A stretch of DNA of 64,000 nucleotides from Lachnospiraceae bacterium (lineage in GTDB: Bacteria; Bacillota; Clostridia; Lachnospirales; Lachnospiraceae), in contig SVFJ01000003.1 of NCBI GenBank assembly GCA_015056925.1, forward strand, positions 1 through 64,000. Reading direction: 5' to 3'. This document shows positions 8,544 to 18,075 of this stretch, piece after piece (within the stretch, counting starts at the first letter, position 1; each line of letters starts with the position of its first letter). The position numbers were made by a program, and so were the translations under genes. The notes under the pieces were generated by a model that saw nothing but the letters and a program-made list of their open reading frames with translations, was not told the origin of the DNA and made no database searches.

Positions 8544-10427
8544 ATGTGCGGAATTGCAGGATTTTGTAATCGTCCAAGAAATTGGAAAGAAGATATAGAA
8601 AAGATGAATAAGCGAATGTATCACAGAGGACCGGATGCGGGTGATGTGTGGGCTTCTGATGATGCAAATATAGTATTAGGGCACAGAAGATTGTCTATTG
8701 TAGACCTTTCGGATACAGGAGCGCAGCCAATGCATTCAGCATCAGGCAGATATGTATGCGTTTTTAACGGTGAGATTTATAATTATAAGACAATCAAAGA
8801 TAGATTGATAGCAGACAATAAGGTGACTGCATTCCGAGGAACATCTGATACGGAAGTTTTGCTGGAAGCATTTGAGGCATATGGGGTAAAGGAAACGATT
8901 GCCATGTGCAAGGGAATGTTTGCAATTGCTTTATTGGATAAACATACCGGAAAGCTTACACTGGTGAGAGACAGAGTGGGTGAGAAACCACTATATTATG
9001 GTTTTGTAAACGGCAGTTTTGTTTTTGCGTCGGATTTGGGAAGTATTGCAGTATTGGATGGATTTCATAATCCAATCGATACGAAGGTATTGCAGATTTA
9101 TTTTGTGCATGGATATATTCCGGCACCATATTCTATCTATAAAGAGATATATAAGCTGGATGCAGGATGTATGTTGGAGATTGAAGCACCGTATCAAAAG
9201 CCGGAAATTAGTGCGTATTGGTCTATTCGTGATGTTGCTAAGTATGGAGAGGAGCATCCGTTCAAAGGTACCAGAGAAGAGGCAGCAGATGAACTGGAAA
9301 GATTATTGAAAGCTTCTATTAAGGAGCAGATGGTAGCAGATGTTCCGGTAGGTGCGTTTTTGTCTGCCGGAATTGACAGTAGTACAATTGTTGCTTTAAT
9401 GCAGGCGCAGTCCACCAATAAGGTCAAGAGCTTTACGATAGGCGTGGATGATTCGAAGTATAATGAAGCGGTATATGCAAAGGAGATTGCGAAGCATCTT
9501 GGGACAGACCACACGGAGTTATATATTTCCGAGAAGGATGCAAAAGAGGTCATTCCAAAGCTTGCAGGTATATTTGGTGAACCGTTTGCAGATTCATCCC
9601 AGATTCCGACGTATTTGGTAAGTAAGCTGACAAGAGAGCATGTAACAGTATCTTTGAGCGGAGATGCAGGAGATGAATTGTTTTGCGGATATCACACATA
9701 TTCCTCAATAGAGCGTATCTGGGGGAAGATGAAGATGGTACCATATCCTGTACGTAAGTTGTGTAGTTCACTCTTGTTAAATGCACCGTTTGGTAAGAAT
9801 AACAGGGTATATCAGGTTAAGTCACATTTATTAGGTGCCAAGGGACCGGAAGCTTTGTACGAGTTATCTTTGGAGCAAGAGCCTTTGAGTCATGAGGTAG
9901 CATTGGAAAAAGATGTGTATCAGTATAAGTATAATCAATATCCATACGGGCATTTAAAGGAACCGCAGAGCAGTATTATGCTTATGGACATGCAGATGTA
10001 TCATCCTGATGATATTCTTGTCAAGGTAGACAGGACAGCAATGGCTGTTTCGTTGGAGACCAGAGTTCCAATGCTGGATAAGGATGTGGTAGAGTTTGCT
10101 TGGACCTTACCGATAGAGTATAAGAAGCAGAATGGGGAAGGCAAACTGGTTCTTAAAGATGTGTTATATCGTTATGTGCCAAAGGAAATGATGGACAGAC
10201 CTAAGACGGGTTTTTCCATTCCGATTATGAAGTGGTTAAAGGAGCCGGAGCTTAGAGCATGGGCGGAGGCTTTGATAGACCGTAAAACTTTGGAACAGCA
10301 GGGGATTTTGAATCCGGATGTTGTGTGGAGGATATGGGAAGATTTTATTGAGAATGATATTTGGAGAGTTCAAATTTGGTACATTCTTATGTTCCAAAGC
10401 TGGATGTGTACAGAAAGAGTGTACTAA
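8544..10427 (+). CDS. asnB: Asparagine synthase (glutamine-hydrolysing)-like amidotransferase
   Basis: Full-length, 627 residues. MCGIAGFCN gives the processed N-terminal cysteine nucleophile; HRGPDAGDVW, HRRLSIVDLS, FNGEIYNY and SDTEVLLEAFE complete the class II glutaminase domain. The synthetase domain has LSGDAGDELFCGYH and KVDRTAM. The PP-loop reads LSAGIDSS instead of the usual LSGGxDSS, so one glycine is alanine. It lies inside the polysaccharide operon, so amidation of a sugar acid or an amino-acid decoration is as likely as asparagine synthesis; substrate residues were not analysed. The fucosyltransferase-like gene follows 20 bases later. Confidence 0.93.
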   Translation: MCGIAGFCNRPRNWKEDIEKMNKRMYHRGPDAGDVWASDDANIVLGHRRLSIVDLSDTGAQPMHSASGRYVCVFNGEIYNYKTIKDRLIADNKVTAFRGTSDTEVLLEAFEAYGVKETIAMCKGMFAIALLDKHTGKLTLVRDRVGEKPLYYGFVNGSFVFASDLGSIAVLDGFHNPIDTKVLQIYFVHGYIPAPYSIYKEIYKLDAGCMLEIEAPYQKPEISAYWSIRDVAKYGEEHPFKGTREEAADELERLLKASIKEQMVADVPVGAFLSAGIDSSTIVALMQAQSTNKVKSFTIGVDDSKYNEAVYAKEIAKHLGTDHTELYISEKDAKEVIPKLAGIFGEPFADSSQIPTYLVSKLTREHVTVSLSGDAGDELFCGYHTYSSIERIWGKMKMVPYPVRKLCSSLLLNAPFGKNNRVYQVKSHLLGAKGPEALYELSLEQEPLSHEVALEKDVYQYKYNQYPYGHLKEPQSSIMLMDMQMYHPDDILVKVDRTAMAVSLETRVPMLDKDVVEFAWTLPIEYKKQNGEGKLVLKDVLYRYVPKEMMDRPKTGFSIPIMKWLKEPELRAWAEALIDRKTLEQQGILNPDVVWRIWEDFIENDIWRVQIWYILMFQSWMCTERVY

Positions 10428-10447
10428 GGTATATTTGGAGAAGGAAA

Positions 10448-11344
10448 ATGATAATTGTTCATGTGATGGGCGGGCTTGGTAATCAGCTGTACCAATACGC
10501 GATGTATGAGAAATTGAAATCTATGGGGAAAGCGGTCAAATTAGATACCCATGCATATACGACGCAGAATGAGAATGATAAGGAATGGCGTAAGCTTGAA
10601 TTGGAGTGGCTGGAAGGTCTTTCGTATGAGGTGTGTTCGGAGGACGAGAGAACTGCATTTTTAGATAATAGCATGAGTATGCCCAACCGTATCAGGCGTA
10701 AGTTGTTTGGAAGAAAGAATCATACCGTTTCGGAAGAAAAGATGTATATGCCTGAGATTTATGAGATGGATGATGTTTATTTATATGGATATTGGGCATG
10801 CGAGAAGTATTATGAGGATATGATTCCCGTGTTACAGAGTAAGATACGTTTTCCGAAGAGTGATGATATAAGAAATCAGCAATGCATGGAACAAATGCAG
10901 AGAACAGAGTCTGTAAGTATTCATATTCGAAGAACAGATTATCTGTCAGTTGCTGATGGTGCCAGATATATGGGGATTTGCACGGATGCGTACTATGATG
11001 CGGCGATAGAGTATATGAGAAGTCATTTGCATAATCCGCAGTTTTATATTTTCTCGGATGATATCGCTTATGTAAGAGAGCATTATAGAGGAGAGGATAT
11101 GCATATTGTTGACTGGAATATCGGTGAGAATAGTATGTATGATATGCAGTTGATGAGTATGTGTAAGCATAATATATGTGCAAACAGTACATTTAGCATT
11201 TGGGGAGCAAGGTTAAATCAGAATCATGACAAATTGATGATTCGTCCTCTTCGTCATGATAATTACGAAACAGTTCCGGCAGAGCAGATGCAGGAATATT
11301 GGAAACAATGGATACTAATGGATAGTAACGGAAGACTGGTTTAA
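10448..11344 (+). CDS. GT11 alpha-1,2-fucosyltransferase-like enzyme
   Basis: A 298-residue protein with the three hallmarks of family GT11: the N-terminal MGGLGNQLYQYAMYE, the donor-binding HIRRTD motif at residues 159-164, and ANSTFSIWGARLN near the C-terminus, with FSDDI in between. The family adds L-fucose (occasionally another sugar) in alpha-1,2 linkage from GDP-fucose. ATG 10448 was chosen because it aligns with family N-termini and has GGAGAAGGA upstream; longer in-frame starts lie inside the preceding gene. No GDP-fucose synthesis genes are present in the window, so the donor would have to come from elsewhere. Confidence 0.9.
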   Translation: MIIVHVMGGLGNQLYQYAMYEKLKSMGKAVKLDTHAYTTQNENDKEWRKLELEWLEGLSYEVCSEDERTAFLDNSMSMPNRIRRKLFGRKNHTVSEEKMYMPEIYEMDDVYLYGYWACEKYYEDMIPVLQSKIRFPKSDDIRNQQCMEQMQRTESVSIHIRRTDYLSVADGARYMGICTDAYYDAAIEYMRSHLHNPQFYIFSDDIAYVREHYRGEDMHIVDWNIGENSMYDMQLMSMCKHNICANSTFSIWGARLNQNHDKLMIRPLRHDNYETVPAEQMQEYWKQWILMDSNGRLV

Positions 11345-11371
11345 GCTTCTGTTAAAATAGGGAGATAAAGA

Positions 11372-12370
11372 ATGCAGGATTTGATTTCGGTTATTGTGCC
11401 TGTTTATAATATGGAAAAATATCTGGATAGGTGTATGAAGTCGGTTTTGGAGCAGACTTACCGGAATTTAGAGATTATTTTGGTAGACGATGGTTCGACA
11501 GATGCATCGCCGCAGATGTGTGATGAGTATGCCATGAAGGATAATAGGGTAAAGGTGGTTCACAAGCAGAATGGTGGTTTGTCGGATGCCAGAAATGCAG
11601 GGCTTACCATAGCGACAGGTACTTATATAGGTTATGTGGATAGTGATGATTGGATAGAGTCCGACATGTACGAATGTATGTATTCAGCCTGTGTGGAGAA
11701 TCAGGCTGAAGTGGCTGTTTGCAGATATGCGTCGGTGTATCCGGACAGAACCGTGAAAGCAGGAACCGGTAATATATATGTTTTTAACAAGGAAGAATTA
11801 GTAGATAAATATATTAGCGATGACGATGAGATAATTATATATAATTCTGTGTGGAGTAAGCTTTTTCATCGAAGCATCGTAGAGGGAGAGCTATTTCCGG
11901 TAGGGCATAATTCAGAGGATATCATGTATACAACAAGAAGCTTTTGTAAGGCAGCAAGAGGTGTATATATAGATAGATGTTTGTATCATTATGTGCAGGA
12001 TAGAGAAGGAAGTATTATGAATACGAATCGGACTGAAAGAATGTTTCGTGATGAAATACCTTTTTGGAGAGCACATATTAAGTGTATCCGTGAGATGATG
12101 TCTTCTCATTTGGGAGATAAAGCGGCATATTGGTTTTATAGAAGAATGTTGGCATATTATCTGGATTTGGTAAGATGTGCAGACACAAAGGCTGCTGCTC
12201 GGCAATTAGCAGATATGATTCGGAGTGAGAAGCAGGAAGTAAAGCGGGTTTATAGACAGCTTGCCATAACCGGAGGAGATAAAGTCCGTATGCAAATATT
12301 TATGATGCGACCGGGTATCTATTATTGGGTTAACAGAATTTATGGATTTCTTCGGACGGGTACTGTTTAG
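11372..12370 (+). CDS. GT2-family glycosyltransferase
   Basis: A 332-residue inverting GT-A enzyme. The N-terminal SVIVPVYNMEKYLDRC, LVDDGSTDASP, GGLSDARNAG and the metal-binding YVDSDDW motif are classical for GT2 enzymes that extend lipid-linked repeat units. The last 100 residues are less conserved and probably set acceptor choice. It lies between the fucosyltransferase-like gene and a large membrane protein, all on one apparent message. The donor sugar cannot be predicted. Confidence 0.94.
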   Translation: MQDLISVIVPVYNMEKYLDRCMKSVLEQTYRNLEIILVDDGSTDASPQMCDEYAMKDNRVKVVHKQNGGLSDARNAGLTIATGTYIGYVDSDDWIESDMYECMYSACVENQAEVAVCRYASVYPDRTVKAGTGNIYVFNKEELVDKYISDDDEIIIYNSVWSKLFHRSIVEGELFPVGHNSEDIMYTTRSFCKAARGVYIDRCLYHYVQDREGSIMNTNRTERMFRDEIPFWRAHIKCIREMMSSHLGDKAAYWFYRRMLAYYLDLVRCADTKAAARQLADMIRSEKQEVKRVYRQLAITGGDKVRMQIFMMRPGIYYWVNRIYGFLRTGTV

Positions 12371-12388
12371 TGATAAGGAGATAATTGG

Positions 12389-13735
12389 ATGTTTACATTG
12401 AGTGATAAGATGCGAAAGAGAATATTTTATCTGGCGGTAGTGATAAGCTTTGTTGCAATTTATGTATATAATGTTTTGACGCCGCTTGTATCGGATGATT
12501 TAGCATTAGACACATCGAAGTTTCATACTGTTTGGGATATATTGAAGGATGAATATCATAATTATATGAATTGGAACGGAAGAAGTGTTTTGCAATTTAT
12601 CATGAAATGTTTTTTGTGCGGACCTAAGTGGTTTTTTAATATATGTAACAGTGCGTGCTTTGTATATGTAACACTGTTGATATATTGGAATATAGAGAGA
12701 AGAAAGAGATATGATATTGTCTTATTTACACTAATCAATTTGATGCTGTGGCACTTTGGTGTTGCATTTGGACAAACTGTTTTGTGGATGAGTGGTGCAT
12801 GTAATTATCTGTGGGGCGTGATGATTATTCTGTCTATGGTGACACTCTATCGCTATAAGTTGGCGCATCAGGATACCATAAAGTATACGAAGCTTTTGGC
12901 AGTGGGGATGCTGATTTTAGGTGTTTTAAGCGGTTGGTGTAATGAGAATACTTCCGGAGGCGGATTGCTTTTGGTGTTGGTGTTCTTTTTAATATATTAT
13001 ATGCAGAATAAAAAGATAAAGCCGTGGATGATAACCGGGATTGCAGGAATGGTAATCGGTCTGACAGTTATGGTGTTGGCACCGGGTAATCGTGCACGAG
13101 CAACATTGATGTCCGGGGAGAATGAGGGGATTATGAGATATCTCGGACAGTTTCTCAAGATAAATCAAGCGGTTTATACTTATATGTTTATTATGCTGGT
13201 GATTATGGTTGTGATATTGGTATATCTTTATTTGAAAGGAGAAAAACTTTCGCAGATATATATGCCTTTGATATTTGCAGGTGCCGGAATTGCAACAGCT
13301 TATGCATTGATTGTTGCACCGCCTGATACCATGGACAGAGCATATTTTGGCGCTGTAGTGTTTGTTACCATAGCTTGTATACAAGCGATTGCATATATTC
13401 CGGAGAAAGAAGTGTTGTTTTGTACCCTGAAATATGCAGGTGTTATTTGCTTTATGGCGTATATGTTTTTCTCATATTGCGAGAATGGAGCGAATCTTAT
13501 GCGTATTATGAGAGAAGTAGAGGAAAGAGATGCTTATGTAGAGGAGCAGAAAGCACAAGGAAATTATGATTTGGTTGTGCCGATGATTCGTCCTCAGTTT
13601 GATAATAAATATACCTTTATTTATTTGAATGATGTAGAAGAAACTTCAGATGGATGGGGTAGTTATCTTTATAAAACATATTATGGATTGGATAGTATAA
13701 GAGGTGTTCCAAGAGAAGAGTGGACGGAGTATTAG
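12389..13735 (+). CDS. DUF6056-like polytopic membrane protein
   Basis: A 448-residue protein with about ten hydrophobic segments and no soluble domain. After the first membrane segment comes PLVSDDLAL, an acidic pair in the first outer loop, as in GT-C fold glycosyltransferases; MNWNGRSVLQF and GNRARAT-type motifs resemble the DUF6056 family often found in Firmicute and Bacteroidota surface glycan loci. AAGGAG precedes the ATG at good spacing. It could be a GT-C transferase adding side-chain sugars from a polyprenyl-linked donor outside the membrane. The family assignment is from memory of motifs, and the enzymatic role is inference. Confidence 0.7.
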   Translation: MFTLSDKMRKRIFYLAVVISFVAIYVYNVLTPLVSDDLALDTSKFHTVWDILKDEYHNYMNWNGRSVLQFIMKCFLCGPKWFFNICNSACFVYVTLLIYWNIERRKRYDIVLFTLINLMLWHFGVAFGQTVLWMSGACNYLWGVMIILSMVTLYRYKLAHQDTIKYTKLLAVGMLILGVLSGWCNENTSGGGLLLVLVFFLIYYMQNKKIKPWMITGIAGMVIGLTVMVLAPGNRARATLMSGENEGIMRYLGQFLKINQAVYTYMFIMLVIMVVILVYLYLKGEKLSQIYMPLIFAGAGIATAYALIVAPPDTMDRAYFGAVVFVTIACIQAIAYIPEKEVLFCTLKYAGVICFMAYMFFSYCENGANLMRIMREVEERDAYVEEQKAQGNYDLVVPMIRPQFDNKYTFIYLNDVEETSDGWGSYLYKTYYGLDSIRGVPREEWTEY

Positions 13736-13738
13736 AAG

Positions 13739-15202
13739 ATGTTATTTAATTCTTATATTTTTATTTTTCTGTTTTTGCCATTGGTATTGTTAGGATATTA
13801 TGGATTGAATCATTTTAAACAGAATAAGTTGGCAATAGTTTATGTGATTGGTATGTCATTTTGGTTCTATGGCTATAACAGTATAGAATATTTGTGTATC
13901 TTAGTGTTTAGTATACTCATTAACTATCTGCTGGTAGAACTGATGAGTCGTCTGCAAAAGCAGGAGGTTCGCAGAATCCTGTTATTATTAGGTTTGGTAT
14001 GGAATATTGGTGCGTTATTTTATTATAAGTACTTTGATTTCTTTGTTGAGAATTTTAATAAGGTATTCCATACAGACATTGCGTTTCTTGAACTGGTATT
14101 GCCTCTTGGAATCAGCTTTTATACATTCCAACAGCTTTCGTATGTGATTGACTCCTATAAGAGGGATTGTGAGAAGTATAGTCTGGTTGAGTATGCGGCT
14201 TATGTATCTTTTTTTCCGCAGTTGATTGCAGGCCCCATTGTTTACCATGATGAGCTGATACCACAGTTAAGGGATGAGGCAAATAAAAAGTTGAATTTTG
14301 ATAATATGGCAAAGGGTATCTATGCATTTTCACTTGGCTTGGCAAAGAAAGTATTGCTGGCAGATACTTTTTCCAGATTAGTAGCGGTAGGATATTATGA
14401 TATCTATAAGTTGAATGCAACCAGCACTTTATTGGTTATGGTATGCTATTCTTTGCAGATATACTTTGATTTTAGCGGTTATTGTGATATGGCATATGGT
14501 ATTGGCTATATGTTCAATATAAAGCTACCGGTGAATTTTAATTCACCTTACAAAGCGGCTTCCATTACAGAGTTTTGGGATAGATGGCATATGACCTTGA
14601 CCAGATTTTTTACAAAGTATGTGTATATTCCTTTGGGTGGAAGCAGGAGAGGAAAGTGTAGAACCTATCTGAATATTTTTATCGTATTTGCAGTAAGTGG
14701 TCTGTGGCATGGTGCAAATTGGACATTTATTGTATGGGGGTGCATGAATGGCATAGCCAAGGTGCTTGACCGAATGTTTCATAAGGTGGTAGAAAAAATT
14801 CCAAGACTGGCAGGCATCATATTAACCTTTACTTTTTCAACGTTTGCATGGAGTTTGTTTCGTTCAAAAAGTGTGGCACATGCAAGAGTTTTGTGGTCAA
14901 ATTTCGCGAAAAAGCCATGGGGAGAGATTTATCCCCCGTTTATAGAAACATTTGACGAATTAATAGAAGCAGAGGTTTTGCAGCATTTTAATATAGGTGG
15001 AATCTTGACAATATATCCATGGTTATTGCTTGTATTGTTTGTAGTTGGTGTTACGATTGCATCTATGACAATGAGAAATACACAGGAGAAAGTAGCGGTT
15101 ATGAAGTTAACCACGAAGAAGGTATTGGTCGTTATTATTCTTCTTGTGTGGAGTGTTTTGTCATTATCACAGGTAAGTGAGTTTTTATATTTTAATTTTT
15201 AG
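13739..15202 (+). CDS. MBOAT-family O-acyltransferase, subtype I (copy 2)
   Basis: A 487-residue membrane acyltransferase, the same length as the one at 1763 and sharing its FNSYIFIFLFLPLVLLGYY opening. Other motifs are LPLGISFYTFQQLSYVID, FFPQLIAGPIVYHDEL, EFWDRWHMTLTRFFTKYVYI and GLWHGANWTFIVWG with the catalytic-site histidine near residue 324. The start overlaps the preceding stop region closely (3-base gap), suggesting translational coupling. The SGNH-like partner begins 9 bases after its stop. In this pair the aspartate of EFWDRW replaces the lysine or arginine seen in the other three MBOATs. Confidence 0.94.
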   Translation: MLFNSYIFIFLFLPLVLLGYYGLNHFKQNKLAIVYVIGMSFWFYGYNSIEYLCILVFSILINYLLVELMSRLQKQEVRRILLLLGLVWNIGALFYYKYFDFFVENFNKVFHTDIAFLELVLPLGISFYTFQQLSYVIDSYKRDCEKYSLVEYAAYVSFFPQLIAGPIVYHDELIPQLRDEANKKLNFDNMAKGIYAFSLGLAKKVLLADTFSRLVAVGYYDIYKLNATSTLLVMVCYSLQIYFDFSGYCDMAYGIGYMFNIKLPVNFNSPYKAASITEFWDRWHMTLTRFFTKYVYIPLGGSRRGKCRTYLNIFIVFAVSGLWHGANWTFIVWGCMNGIAKVLDRMFHKVVEKIPRLAGIILTFTFSTFAWSLFRSKSVAHARVLWSNFAKKPWGEIYPPFIETFDELIEAEVLQHFNIGGILTIYPWLLLVLFVVGVTIASMTMRNTQEKVAVMKLTTKKVLVVIILLVWSVLSLSQVSEFLYFNF

Positions 15203-15211
15203 AGGATATGA

Positions 15212-16273
15212 ATGAAACAGAATAGTGGGAAAAAATGGTTTATTAATTGCATAGTGATATTGGGAATTTTGTTAGGTTTGATTTGGTTAATGGTTTATAT
15301 TTTTGACCCGTATTTTCATTTTCATAAGCCTTATTCCTTTGTTTCATATCGATTGCATGATGAACGTTATTGTAATGATGGTATTACAAGACATTTTGAT
15401 TATGATGCGCTTATAACGGGTACTTCTATGTCTCAGAATTTTAAAGTAAGTGAGATAGATAATTTATATTCTGTGAATGCAATCAAACAGCCGTTTTCAG
15501 GTGCCGGCTATAAGGAGCTTTCTGAGAATCTTGACAGAGCATTACAGCGTAATGAGAAACTTCGCACAGTGTTTTGGGGAATAGATTATAATGCGATGAT
15601 TCGGGATGCCGATTGGGCTGCATATGAAGAATACCCAACATATATGTATGATGATAATGTATGGAATGATATCGCATATGTGTTTAATAAAGATGTATTA
15701 TACCATGGTGTACTGCCGAATATAAGGATGACACTGCTAGGACAAGAAAGTACTTCTATGGACGAGTATTCTGCATGGGACAAGGATACCGGACTTGAGT
15801 ATATTCTTAATAATTATGACAGAGATAATGTGGCAGATTATATTCCCTCTGAGCTTGGTGCGCAGGAGGAAGAGCTTGTAAGAGAGAATATTACTCAAAA
15901 TATTGTGCAATTGGTGAATAAATATCCGAATACAACATTTTATTTGTTTTATACACCGTACAGCATTTGTTATTGGGATAGTCTTTCGCAAGAGGGAAGT
16001 ATGCTTAGGCAGTTAGAAGCAGAGCTTATTACAACAGAGCTGTTATTGGAATGTCCGAATGTGAGATTATATAACTTTTTTGAAAAACATGAAGTGATTT
16101 GTAATACAGATTTATATAGAGATAAGGAGCATTATTCAGCAGAGGTAAACAGTATGATACTGGAATGGATGCTCAATGATGAATATTTGGTAACGAAGGA
16201 TAACTATAAGGCAAAGTTGCAGGCGGAGTATGGATTTTATATGAATTATGATTATGATTCTATATATGAGTAA
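15212..16273 (+). CDS. Membrane-anchored SGNH-like acyltransfer partner, subtype I (copy 2)
   Basis: A 353-residue paralogue of the protein at 3240. It has an N-terminal membrane helix (about residues 10-31), the DPYFHFHKP segment matching DPLFHYHAP, block I ITGTSM with Ser72, and DKEHYS with Asp304 and His307. Both copies share YDDNVWND/YDDNIFND and the YSICYWD/YSILYWD segment. It follows directly after the MBOAT at 13739, so the pair should function together at the outer face of the membrane. There is no signal-peptidase site, so it stays anchored. Confidence 0.85.
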   Translation: MKQNSGKKWFINCIVILGILLGLIWLMVYIFDPYFHFHKPYSFVSYRLHDERYCNDGITRHFDYDALITGTSMSQNFKVSEIDNLYSVNAIKQPFSGAGYKELSENLDRALQRNEKLRTVFWGIDYNAMIRDADWAAYEEYPTYMYDDNVWNDIAYVFNKDVLYHGVLPNIRMTLLGQESTSMDEYSAWDKDTGLEYILNNYDRDNVADYIPSELGAQEEELVRENITQNIVQLVNKYPNTTFYLFYTPYSICYWDSLSQEGSMLRQLEAELITTELLLECPNVRLYNFFEKHEVICNTDLYRDKEHYSAEVNSMILEWMLNDEYLVTKDNYKAKLQAEYGFYMNYDYDSIYE

Positions 16274-16285
16274 GGAGTAGAAAAC

Positions 16286-18028
16286 ATGGATATCTTTAAG
16301 AAGTTGAGTTATATATTTGACAAAAAGCAAAAAAAGCAATTTGCTGCTTTGACGGTGATGCTTTTGGTTGGAGGAATTTTGGAGACAATGAGCTTTGGCG
16401 CATTGATTCCTGTGATATCATTAATTATTAACGAAGAAGCTGTGGCTCAGAATGAGAAGGTGCAGAAGATTATGAATTTTCTGCATATTGAATCGATTGG
16501 TTCAATTATGATACCATTACTTTTTACAATTATGGTACTTTTTGTGTTGAAAAATATTTTTATATTATGGAGCGTTAATCAGAAAGCAAAGTTTATTGCG
16601 ACAAATCGTAATAAATTAATCAGCCGTGTTTTGCGAGAGTTCTTGAACAGACCATATGAATTTTATCTGGATGCGGATATTCCGACTGTGTTTCGATTGA
16701 CGGATTCGGATATACCAAATGTTTTTGGCATGCTTATGGCAATTACTTCTTTGATATCAGAGGCTGTGGTTGTGGTGCTGTTAGGTACGACTTTGGTGGC
16801 AATTGATTTTAAGCTGACTGTATTTATGGTAGTAGTTTTGGCGATTATGTCAGTTGTGGTTTCTAAGATTTTAGAACCGAGAGTAAATAAGATAGGACAG
16901 AAGAATCAGGAAACTCAGAGTAGAATTGCGAAGTGGAGAATTGAAGCGATTTATGGAATCAAGGATGTAAAGGTGTTACATAGAGAGAACTTCTTTGCAG
17001 ACAGCTATGAAGAAACCGGAAAGGTTGGAGCCGTGTATTCTAAGGATTATTCGGTTATGAATTCTCTTCCGAGATTATTGATAGAGACAGTATTTATTGT
17101 TTGTATTCTAGGATATATCATTGTGTATGAGCTGAGTGGTAACTCCGTAAGTCAGCTGGTTACGATGATTTCTGCTTTGGGTGTTGCAGGAATCAAGCTG
17201 CTACCAAGTGTAAATCGTATCAATACCTATTTAACAGAGATTGCTTATTACAGACCGTGCCTTGATTATGTATATGAGAATCTTAATATTAATGCTTTAA
17301 ATGAGAAAAATAATCCGATGATTGAGGCAAAGAACCCGGATGCAAAGCTTAGTTTGAAAAACGAGATTTCTTTGAGTGGAATTGTTTATGCATACCCGAA
17401 TACTGATAAGTTGATATTTGACCATGCCAAGATGAGCATACCATATGGCAAATCAGTTGGAATTATGGGACCTTCCGGTGCAGGTAAGTCTACTATTGTA
17501 GATATACTTCTTGGCTTGCTTAGACTGCAGGAGGGAAGCATTACCTGTGATGGTGTTGATGTGTTTGATAATTACCCTGCCTGGCTTGCTCAAATAGGAT
17601 ATATTCCACAATCTATTTATCTGATAGATGAGCCGATACGAAATAATATTGCATTTGGTATTGCAGATGAAGCAATCGAGGATGCGAGGGTTTGGCAAGT
17701 GTTAGAGGAAGCGCAGATGAAGGAGTTTGTAGAATCTCTTCCTCAGGGCTTAGACACTACAATTGGTGACAGAGGTGTTCGCTTATCCGGTGGACAAAGA
17801 CAGAGACTTGGTATTGCAAGAGCATTGTATCATAATCCGGAGATTTTGGTATTTGATGAAGCGACATCTGCTTTGGATAATGACACAGAGGCAGCTGTTA
17901 TGGAGGCAATTAACAGCTTCCATGGAAAGAAGACGATGGTAATTATTGCACACAGACTTAATACCATAGAGAAGTGTGATATAATTTACAAGGTTGATGA
18001 GGGAAAGATTACGGAAGTAACCTTATAA
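16286..18028 (+). CDS. ABC transporter, fused permease and ATPase (PglK/MsbA-like lipid-linked glycan flippase)
   Basis: A 580-residue half-transporter. The first 320 residues hold about six membrane helices of the type I exporter fold; the ATPase follows with Walker A GPSGAGKST (about residues 395-403), signature LSGGQRQ (500-506) and Walker B EILVFDEATSALD, then the IIAHRLNTI switch histidine. LETMSFGALIPVI in the first helix resembles PglK and other exporters of polyprenyl-linked sugars. It would act as a homodimer. The cluster also encodes a Wzx-like flippase (30491), so this protein may move a different lipid-linked intermediate; that is inference. Confidence 0.92.
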   Translation: MDIFKKLSYIFDKKQKKQFAALTVMLLVGGILETMSFGALIPVISLIINEEAVAQNEKVQKIMNFLHIESIGSIMIPLLFTIMVLFVLKNIFILWSVNQKAKFIATNRNKLISRVLREFLNRPYEFYLDADIPTVFRLTDSDIPNVFGMLMAITSLISEAVVVVLLGTTLVAIDFKLTVFMVVVLAIMSVVVSKILEPRVNKIGQKNQETQSRIAKWRIEAIYGIKDVKVLHRENFFADSYEETGKVGAVYSKDYSVMNSLPRLLIETVFIVCILGYIIVYELSGNSVSQLVTMISALGVAGIKLLPSVNRINTYLTEIAYYRPCLDYVYENLNINALNEKNNPMIEAKNPDAKLSLKNEISLSGIVYAYPNTDKLIFDHAKMSIPYGKSVGIMGPSGAGKSTIVDILLGLLRLQEGSITCDGVDVFDNYPAWLAQIGYIPQSIYLIDEPIRNNIAFGIADEAIEDARVWQVLEEAQMKEFVESLPQGLDTTIGDRGVRLSGGQRQRLGIARALYHNPEILVFDEATSALDNDTEAAVMEAINSFHGKKTMVIIAHRLNTIEKCDIIYKVDEGKITEVTL

Positions 18029-18075
18029 AAGTACTGTCTGTTCGGCGGACAGGTTGTTAGAGTTGGAGAAAGATA

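Noticed and set aside
12989-13384. 131-residue minus-strand frame
   Set aside because: Opposes the DUF6056-like membrane gene, is rich in Tyr/His as expected of a complement frame and has no ribosome site.
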